Assembly (NCBI GenBank): GCA_050247075.1
Contig: JBFWUW010000048.1
Location: 1-56,804 of the forward strand
Direction: 5' to 3'
DNA length: 56,804 nucleotides
Origin: JBFWUW01 sp050247075
GTDB taxonomy: Bacteria; Planctomycetota; Planctomycetia; Pirellulales; JBFWUW01
Shown here: positions 51,483-56,804 of the stretch, in pieces
Numbering within the stretch: position 1 is the stretch's first letter
Layout: each line of letters begins with the position of its first letter
The notes under the pieces: generated by a model
What the model was told of the DNA's origin: nothing
Seen by the model: the letters and a program-made list of their open reading frames with translations, nothing else
The model's database searches: none
Translations under genes and position numbers: made by a program

Positions 51483-53123
51483 ATGCTCAATTTACCCGCC
51501 ATCTCGAAACGCAACCGCGGCCTGTTGGCCGCTGCGCTCGTCGGCTGGCTGTTGAGTGTGGCAAATTTCCTGTGGCTGCGCACCGCCTGGGATTGGGGAT
51601 GGTTTCGCTTGCCACTGGCCATGCTGGCCATTCCGGCGGGCCTATTCTTGATTCGCTGGGCGCGTTCGCAAGCAGGGCCGATTCGGGCCGCGGCCTACTC
51701 ACTCTGCTTCATTTTGGCCTGGCCAATAGCGGTCATGCTGTGTGATTCCCTGCAGTTCGATGCCTCCCGCGTCTGGTGCGCGCAAGCCGGCTTGTGGGGA
51801 CTCTTCGCGATTGGATTCGGCTGGACGATCTGGGGAGTCGAACGGGCTTCGCAGCATTACGCGGCCCTGCACCGCGCTGCCGAGGCCGCCGGACAAGCCG
51901 TGCCGGCCGTCGAGGGTAATTATGGCGATCTGCGGCGCGCCGTGTTGGCTACGTTTATCATGCTGCCTCTGGCATGCGTGGTGCTAGTGGACCTGGCCTG
52001 GATCCATTTTCTACAAGACCGCGGACTTAACCTTTTGGGTTGGGGAGCCTTGGCCGCGTGCCTGTTAGCCGTGGGCGTAGCGTGGGCTGTGTGGTTCGCG
52101 CGGCACCCCGGCATCCGCAATCCGCTCGACCAGGACGCCTGGTACTACGGCAATGGCGGGGGCAAAAAGCTCAATCAATCCATCACCACTTTGGCCGGGT
52201 ACAGTCTGGCGTTTTTGCTGGCCGTGATGTTGTTCAATTCCATTGGCGGCTGCAGAGAGATCTACGAAATGCCCGCCGGCGGCGGCAAGCAGGTGCAAGT
52301 CGCGCAGGTCGTCAAGATCCAAAAGGTCATCAAAAAGAAGTTCGTGATCAACCCGTTCAGCAATATCATTTTCAACCCGCCGCCGATTGACGAAATCAAG
52401 CTGCAATTGACCGAGGTCACGGCCCACCAATACCGCGTGGGATACGGCGAGGGGGAAGGGGCTGGTTTCTCTGGCGGCACCAACCGCGGCAAGGTCCGGT
52501 TTATTCGGCTGGAATACGGCGGCGGCGATTGGAACCACAATTTTGGCGTCGGTGCCGACCTGAACATGCTGGTCGAGTACGGTGTGCGCACCGGGCATAA
52601 GGTGTTCGACAAGACGGAGTCGCGTACTGTTTCTCAGTTGGCCAGCTTTCCGGTCGGCAAGAGCCCGCCGATGGTTTATCTGACGGGCCAGCAGAGCATT
52701 TCACTGTCAAAACACGAGATCAAGATTCTGCGTGAATATCTGACCGACAAGCACGGCATGTTGTTTGGCGACAATGGCGGCAGCCGGCACTTTCACAACC
52801 AGTTTTTCGCCATGATGCAGCAGGCGCTGCCCAACGTAGAACCTGTGCGAATTCCCCTGGACGACAACATCCATCGCATACCGTTTCAGATTCCGTTTTT
52901 GCCCTATGTGTCACCCCACGCCGGCAAAGATGCCTACGGCTGGCGGGTCGATGGCCGCTGGGTCTGCTATTACCACCCTGGTGAAATCTCGGACGCTTGG
53001 ACCGACGACCACGCGGGCGTCGACCCCGAGATTTACGAGTATTGCTACCAGTTGGGCACGAACATCATTTTCTATGCTCACGCGGAGTACAACAAATGGC
53101 TGGATGCTCGGCAAAAGAAGTAG
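51483..53123 (+). CDS. Polytopic membrane protein with C-terminal DUF4159 domain
   Basis: 546 aa. Residues 1-260 hold about seven membrane helices (GLLAAALVGWLLSVANFLWL, LPLAMLAIPAGLFLIRW, YSLCFILAWPIAVML, LWGLFAIGFGWTIWGV, TFIMLPLACVVLVDLAWI, LLGWGALAACLLAVGVAWAVWF, GYSLAFLLAVMLFNSIGG). A basic linker (VVKIQKVIKKKFVINPFSN) leads to an extracytoplasmic or cytoplasmic DUF4159 domain from about 340: VRFIRLEYGGGDWNHN, MVYLTGQQSISLSKHEIKILREYLTDKHGMLFGDNGG, RHFHNQFFAMMQQALP, and VDGRWVCYYHPGEISDAW. DUF4159 has a glutamine-amidotransferase-like fold by family relationship, but its activity is unknown. Start 24 bp after the upstream stop. Confidence 0.88.
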   Translation: MLNLPAISKRNRGLLAAALVGWLLSVANFLWLRTAWDWGWFRLPLAMLAIPAGLFLIRWARSQAGPIRAAAYSLCFILAWPIAVMLCDSLQFDASRVWCAQAGLWGLFAIGFGWTIWGVERASQHYAALHRAAEAAGQAVPAVEGNYGDLRRAVLATFIMLPLACVVLVDLAWIHFLQDRGLNLLGWGALAACLLAVGVAWAVWFARHPGIRNPLDQDAWYYGNGGGKKLNQSITTLAGYSLAFLLAVMLFNSIGGCREIYEMPAGGGKQVQVAQVVKIQKVIKKKFVINPFSNIIFNPPPIDEIKLQLTEVTAHQYRVGYGEGEGAGFSGGTNRGKVRFIRLEYGGGDWNHNFGVGADLNMLVEYGVRTGHKVFDKTESRTVSQLASFPVGKSPPMVYLTGQQSISLSKHEIKILREYLTDKHGMLFGDNGGSRHFHNQFFAMMQQALPNVEPVRIPLDDNIHRIPFQIPFLPYVSPHAGKDAYGWRVDGRWVCYYHPGEISDAWTDDHAGVDPEIYEYCYQLGTNIIFYAHAEYNKWLDARQKK

Positions 53124-53140
53124 GACGATCTCTCGCCGTG

Positions 53141-54778
53141 ATGGCGTTGGCAAGCTGCCGCTGGAAGAAGTCGCTCTTGGCGGCGGCCGTGATGGCCGTT
53201 GCATTGGCGTCATCGCTATCCGCTAGTGCGGGTACGCTCGATGAAATGTCGCTGGAACGCTGGGCCAAGCTACGTGAGGCCGAGCGCTACCAGATGAACA
53301 TTGCCGAGAAGTACTTCCGCGAGGGTCAGTACAAAGTCGCGCTAACCGAGTACGACAAGTTCCTGTCGCTGCACGAAGACAGCGAAGGCGCGCCCTACGC
53401 CCAACTCAAGTGGAGCTTGTGCCAGTTGCAGCTTCGCAAGCCCAATGCCGCTATCAAGGATGGGTTTCAGTCGGTGATCGACTACTGGCCTGAGTCGCCT
53501 GAGGCAATCTCCGCCAGCTACATGATTGGCAACTCGTACAAGCAAATGGGCGAAAACAAGCAGGCCAAGAAGGCCTACGCCGCGGTCCTCTCGAGCCATC
53601 CCCAGCATTTGGTTTCGACGTTGGCCAGGGTCGATCTGTTGGATCTGGCGCGCATTGAGAACGACACTCCCAAGCGCGTGCAACTGTGGCGCGAACTGAC
53701 CTTCGAGGCGGAACGCAAGGGAGAGGCCATCAATCTTTGTGCCATTGCTTCGCGCGAGTTGGCCACGCACAGCTTCTTGACGGGCAATTTTGCCGAAGGG
53801 GCCAAGGCTTTGGCCACGACCTATCCGCCCGAGCAATTGGCGGTCCAGGTGGCGGCTTATGCCCGGCAGCCTATTTTGAGCCTGACGGCCATGAATGATA
53901 CTAAGCCCACCGGTGAAAAAGTCGCCGATGCGGCCATTGCCTGGTTTCGGGAGCATGTGCCCGAGGATTTGAAAGAGGATTCGCAAAAGGTCATCGCCCG
54001 GCAGATGGGCTATTTCGCGGCCGACATGCTGGATGCCTCGCGGCGGTACGATGAGGTGCCCGCCGCCTTTGAGCAGATCATCAAGAGCTACGGTGCCGAC
54101 GACGAGACGCTGGGCCGGTTTGGCGCCTGGTACCGCACGCAGGCCAAGTATACCGAGGCCCGGCAAGTCTATTCGCGCTTCCAAGACCCTATTCAAGGGC
54201 AGGCCAATAGCGCCTTGGCCTACCGGGACGAAAAGAAACATGACGCCGCGGTGGAGATTTACCAACGGCTGTCGGGCCAAGATGCCGACCACGCCGCGCA
54301 ATGGCTAGCCCAGGCCGCGCAGACCTATTACGAAGCTGGCAAGTGCGATGAATGCGTGGCGGTCTACGCTGGATTGGTCGGATCGGATGGCAACAAGACC
54401 AGCAATTGGCAATACGCCATTGGCAATACCTACCGCCACTTCGGCCGCCACAAAGAAGCCATAGCCGCGTACCGGTTGTGCGACAACTTCCCCGATTGTT
54501 ACATTCAAATGGCTTTTTCGCACCGCGATCTGGGCGAATTCAAAGAGGCCATCAACCTGTACCAGCAAATCGTCGCCGGGTACGAACCGCAAGCCCCTTG
54601 GGCCACCTTGCAGTTAGGCTACACTTTTGAGCAGGCGGGCCAAAAGGAAAGCGCCATCAAAGCCTTGCAACGCGTGTGCAAGAAATGGCCCAAGGATCCG
54701 CACGCCAGCCAAGCCCACGTCTATCTGAACGACAAGTTCAAGATCCGCGTCACCTTGGGGGGCGGAACAGACGACTAG
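53141..54778 (+). CDS. Exported TPR protein closing the Exb locus
   Basis: 545 aa from MALASCRWKKSLLAAAVMAVALASSLSASAG, a signal peptide; longer starts would overlap the DUF4159 gene. The mature protein is a run of TPR-like helix pairs: YFREGQYKVALTEYDKFLSLHEDSE, SYMIGNSYKQMGENKQAKKAYAAVLSSHPQ, SALAYRDEKKHDAAVEIYQRLSG, YAIGNTYRHFGRHKEAIAAYRLCDNF, LQLGYTFEQAGQKESAIKALQRVCKKWPKD. Periplasmic TPR proteins of this sort (CpoB/YbgF) accompany Tol-Pal in other bacteria. It lies 17 bp after the DUF4159 stop and is the last gene of the cluster; the next genes are convergent. Confidence 0.9.
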   Translation: MALASCRWKKSLLAAAVMAVALASSLSASAGTLDEMSLERWAKLREAERYQMNIAEKYFREGQYKVALTEYDKFLSLHEDSEGAPYAQLKWSLCQLQLRKPNAAIKDGFQSVIDYWPESPEAISASYMIGNSYKQMGENKQAKKAYAAVLSSHPQHLVSTLARVDLLDLARIENDTPKRVQLWRELTFEAERKGEAINLCAIASRELATHSFLTGNFAEGAKALATTYPPEQLAVQVAAYARQPILSLTAMNDTKPTGEKVADAAIAWFREHVPEDLKEDSQKVIARQMGYFAADMLDASRRYDEVPAAFEQIIKSYGADDETLGRFGAWYRTQAKYTEARQVYSRFQDPIQGQANSALAYRDEKKHDAAVEIYQRLSGQDADHAAQWLAQAAQTYYEAGKCDECVAVYAGLVGSDGNKTSNWQYAIGNTYRHFGRHKEAIAAYRLCDNFPDCYIQMAFSHRDLGEFKEAINLYQQIVAGYEPQAPWATLQLGYTFEQAGQKESAIKALQRVCKKWPKDPHASQAHVYLNDKFKIRVTLGGGTDD

Positions 54779-54797
54779 GCCGCTGTCGCCACGTGGC

Positions 54798-55859
54798 TCA
54801 ATCGGTCGGTGGTGCTGCTGGCTTGGCGTCCGTCGGCGGAAATTGGCCGCGTTGAAAGAACTCTAACGTGCAGGCCATGACGTCCCGGTCATGGATCATC
54901 ATCGTATGGACCACCGGCAAGACAATAAAGTCCTTGGCCCCTTCCAGCCTGGCCGATTCCACCGGAATTACGCCATCGTTGTCGCCCGGCAGTAGCGGAT
55001 TGAATCCTATTTTTCCGCCGCTTCCACCGGCGATAATGCCGAACTCGCGGTTTGGTGTGGCCAATTGCAGTTCGAGCGATTCCGGCCAATTGGCAATCTG
55101 CCGGGCGGACGGTCCCATCAAGGCAGAGAATATCTTGCTGTGGGCAAAAGGGTTTGCCAATGGCGTACCGTGATTGGGCGGGGCCAGCATCACAATCCTG
55201 CGAATCCGCGGATCAGCCGATTGGCCCTCCTGGGCGGCTTGGTCAGCGAGATAGTGCCGAATTACCAGATTGCCCAAGCTGTATGCTACCAGGTTGATTC
55301 GCTCGATGCCGTCTAAGTGCTCGATGATGTTGGCCAGGCATTGGGCGTGCTCCCCAATGTCCGCTTGCGTGGTGGGATACCCGACGCAAAACACGGTGTA
55401 GCCGCCCTTTTGCCGCAGGTACTCGGCAAATCCCTCGGCCGATGCACGCGTTCGCAACATGCCGTGCAGAATAATGACCGCTTCGCCCCGCATGGCGGGC
55501 AGATTCTTGCTCTGTTTGATCTCTTGTAATCGTTGGCGGCACTCCGGCAAGGTGCCCCAGGAGTGGCGAAAATCATGACGATCCAACAACCTATGGTGGC
55601 CCGTCATGCTGTTTCGCTGGATGCGCCAATCTTGAAATAATTCGACGTCCGCCCAAAACTGCTTGCCGCCGAGGGTGGGGCCAGGCAGGTTGAGCGTTGG
55701 CTTCTCCGCGTCTTCGCCGGCCAAGCCATGCGCGAGCGGCATCGTGCAGGCAAGCGTGGTAATCAAGCATGAAAACATCCATCGAACGGCCATGTTGGAC
55801 ATGGTGCGTTGCCGAACCGCGTCAAGCGGTTCTCGAAGGGAGTTTGCTAGGGCCATCAT
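54798..55859 (-). CDS. Exported alpha/beta hydrolase (lipase/esterase-like)
   Basis: 353 aa using ATG at 55859, whose ATGA overlaps the stop of the upstream hydrolase; ATG at 55802 (MSNMAVRWMFSCLITTLAC) would begin directly at the signal peptide and is an alternative. The mature part carries VIILHGMLRTRASAEGFAEYLRQKGGYTVFCVGYP (oxyanion-hole HG), the nucleophile elbow VAYSLGNLVIRHYLADQ (G-x-S-x-G variant AYSLG), LAPPNHGTPLA, an Asp in GDNDGVIPVESARL and His in LPVVHTMMI. This triad is typical of PGAP1/LCAT-like lipases that act on acyl esters. The two hydrolases may be cotranscribed. Confidence 0.87.
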   Translation of the reverse strand: MMALANSLREPLDAVRQRTMSNMAVRWMFSCLITTLACTMPLAHGLAGEDAEKPTLNLPGPTLGGKQFWADVELFQDWRIQRNSMTGHHRLLDRHDFRHSWGTLPECRQRLQEIKQSKNLPAMRGEAVIILHGMLRTRASAEGFAEYLRQKGGYTVFCVGYPTTQADIGEHAQCLANIIEHLDGIERINLVAYSLGNLVIRHYLADQAAQEGQSADPRIRRIVMLAPPNHGTPLANPFAHSKIFSALMGPSARQIANWPESLELQLATPNREFGIIAGGSGGKIGFNPLLPGDNDGVIPVESARLEGAKDFIVLPVVHTMMIHDRDVMACTLEFFQRGQFPPTDAKPAAPPTD

Positions 55860-56767
55860 TCCGTGTGCGCCAATTGCGGTTCGATAGGAGGCAAGCGGTT
55901 CACCGGCGATCGCTCGATCAGCGGGGCCACGCGGTTCGCCACGAACGAACGGTTGGTCCAGCCAAAATGGCCGCCCCGGTGCCCGTGGCGCAACATGCCC
56001 ACCGCGTATGAGCATTGCGCCACTTGCGACGCGTACTCCGACCGCTCGTCAGCATCCAACGACCTGGGCGGGTAGAACCCGATCGCGCCGCCGGGCAGGG
56101 CGTGCCGTCCGTCGGTCGTGCCCACGGCCGTTCCCATGACCATCAGCACTGGCACGTCAAACGGCGAGTAGAAATTGTGGATTCCTCGCCGAGTGTGCGC
56201 CAACGCGGCCCGCAAATCGTAGTTGGCCGAGAGGTCTGGGGCCAGCAATACGCCGCATTCTATGCGGCGGTTTTCGGGCAGTGCTTCGAGGGCTTGTATC
56301 AGCAGGCCCCCTCCGCCCGAGTACCCAATCAAATGCACCGGTCGGCCAGGGTATTGGTCTTGGTACTGCACAACCTTATCGGCTACGGCCAAGGCCTGAT
56401 CGCGATTGTGAGCGGCATTGCGAATATTATGGGCGATCCGCCAGGGACTGGCGGTCCAGTCGTACAGTTCCACGGCGGAGCGTACGTCGGCGTCTTCCAG
56501 GCCCTTGGCAATTCCATAGTCGGGCGGCAGGTCACCCCATGCGCCGGGCAAGATCAGCGTATAGCCTTCTTCAATGCGCTCCGGAAGGTATAGCGGCGGC
56601 GGTTTGCAGGGGGTGGAGTCCTTGATGTTACCGCTAACGGGTGCGGTTGAGTGACGGGGGCGATTGAGGCTGCAACCTGCCAGCAAGCCGGCAGCTAGCA
56701 CGACCATCAAGATGTTCCGGTGCGGCCCCTTTCCAAGGCCGCTCACCTGGATCGTCCCGTTTGCCAT
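55856..56767 (-). CDS. Lipoprotein alpha/beta hydrolase
   Basis: 303 aa from MANGTIQVSG; a GTG nine codons earlier (56794) is possible, and an in-frame stop at 56801-56803 shows the gene begins inside the window. A lipobox is present (ILMVVLAAGLLAGCSLN), so the protein should be acylated at the Cys. Hydrolase marks: TLILPGAWGDLPPDYG, nucleophile elbow LIGYSGGGGLLIQAL (GYSGG), LLAPDLSANYDLRAAL, VLMVMGTAVGTTDGRH and a His in RHGHRGGHFGWTNRSFV. Its substrate is unknown. The stop overlaps the start of the second hydrolase gene. Confidence 0.87.
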   Translation of the reverse strand: MANGTIQVSGLGKGPHRNILMVVLAAGLLAGCSLNRPRHSTAPVSGNIKDSTPCKPPPLYLPERIEEGYTLILPGAWGDLPPDYGIAKGLEDADVRSAVELYDWTASPWRIAHNIRNAAHNRDQALAVADKVVQYQDQYPGRPVHLIGYSGGGGLLIQALEALPENRRIECGVLLAPDLSANYDLRAALAHTRRGIHNFYSPFDVPVLMVMGTAVGTTDGRHALPGGAIGFYPPRSLDADERSEYASQVAQCSYAVGMLRHGHRGGHFGWTNRSFVANRVAPLIERSPVNRLPPIEPQLAHTE

Positions 56768-56804
56768 GCGGACTTCTGTTATGGAGTAGCTCACGGTGGT
56801 TCAA

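Overview
The window looks like a chromosome segment of a planctomycete, most likely of the Pirellula/Rhodopirellula type. The evidence is the density of families typical of that phylum. There are three DUF1501 (PSD-type) proteins, three large partner proteins (DUF1549/DUF1553 or DUF1588-like, with CxxCH motifs), a PVC-type haem-binding propeller protein, an FHA-GAF-sigma54 activator, a PQQ-type propeller, and a giant TPR protein next to ExbB/ExbD genes. DNA is GC-rich and mostly housekeeping-like. No tRNA, rRNA, CRISPR array, transposase or phage gene was seen.

Layout. 1-5.8 kb: a truncated SDR oxidoreductase, a secreted His-rich protein, an MFS transporter, a scramblase-like (LURP-one) protein, an isochorismatase-type hydrolase, a two-cluster ferredoxin and a sugar O-acetyltransferase. 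5.9-13.7 kb, minus strand: a sigma54 activator, then a set reading PQQ propeller > CxxCH/DUF1588-like protein > DUF1501 > VOC protein. 14-18 kb, plus strand: a second CxxCH-DUF1549-DUF1553 / DUF1501 pair with overlapping stop and start. 18-21.3 kb: UMF1-type MFS transporter, secreted VOC protein, and two tandem Hsp20 chaperones. 21.3-22.3 kb: a gene-free stretch with two diverged 84-bp repeats, a dispersed 25-bp motif and an AT-rich island. 22.3-28.2 kb: LolD-like ATPase and its large FtsX-type permease, a perfect 23-bp inverted repeat, an internally duplicated membrane protein and a small helical protein. 28.2-34.2 kb, minus strand: PVC-type CxxCH protein, glycogen branching enzyme GlgB and an RNase HI-like protein missing most catalytic acids. 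34.9-38.5 kb: a third DUF1549-DUF1553 / DUF1501 pair ending in a strong intrinsic terminator. 38.8-54.8 kb: eight co-directional genes forming one large envelope locus. 54.8-56.8 kb, minus strand: two overlapping exported alpha/beta hydrolases.

The most interesting region is 38774-54778: an 823-aa TPR protein, a 2428-aa TPR/beta-module protein, ExbB/TolQ-like, ExbD-like 1, ExbD-like 2, a one-helix protein with TonB-like topology, a polytopic DUF4159 protein and a 545-aa exported TPR protein. I infer a proton-motive-force driven envelope machine, analogous in logic to Tol-Pal or TonB-ExbBD, in which giant periplasmic TPR proteins take the place of the usual outer-membrane partners. Its two largest members share a repeated acidic beta-module (pattern D-x-D-x-D ... 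L-x-E-T ... G-x-F-x-G ... G-D-x-I-x-x-x-Y-x-D) that I do not recognise as a named domain.
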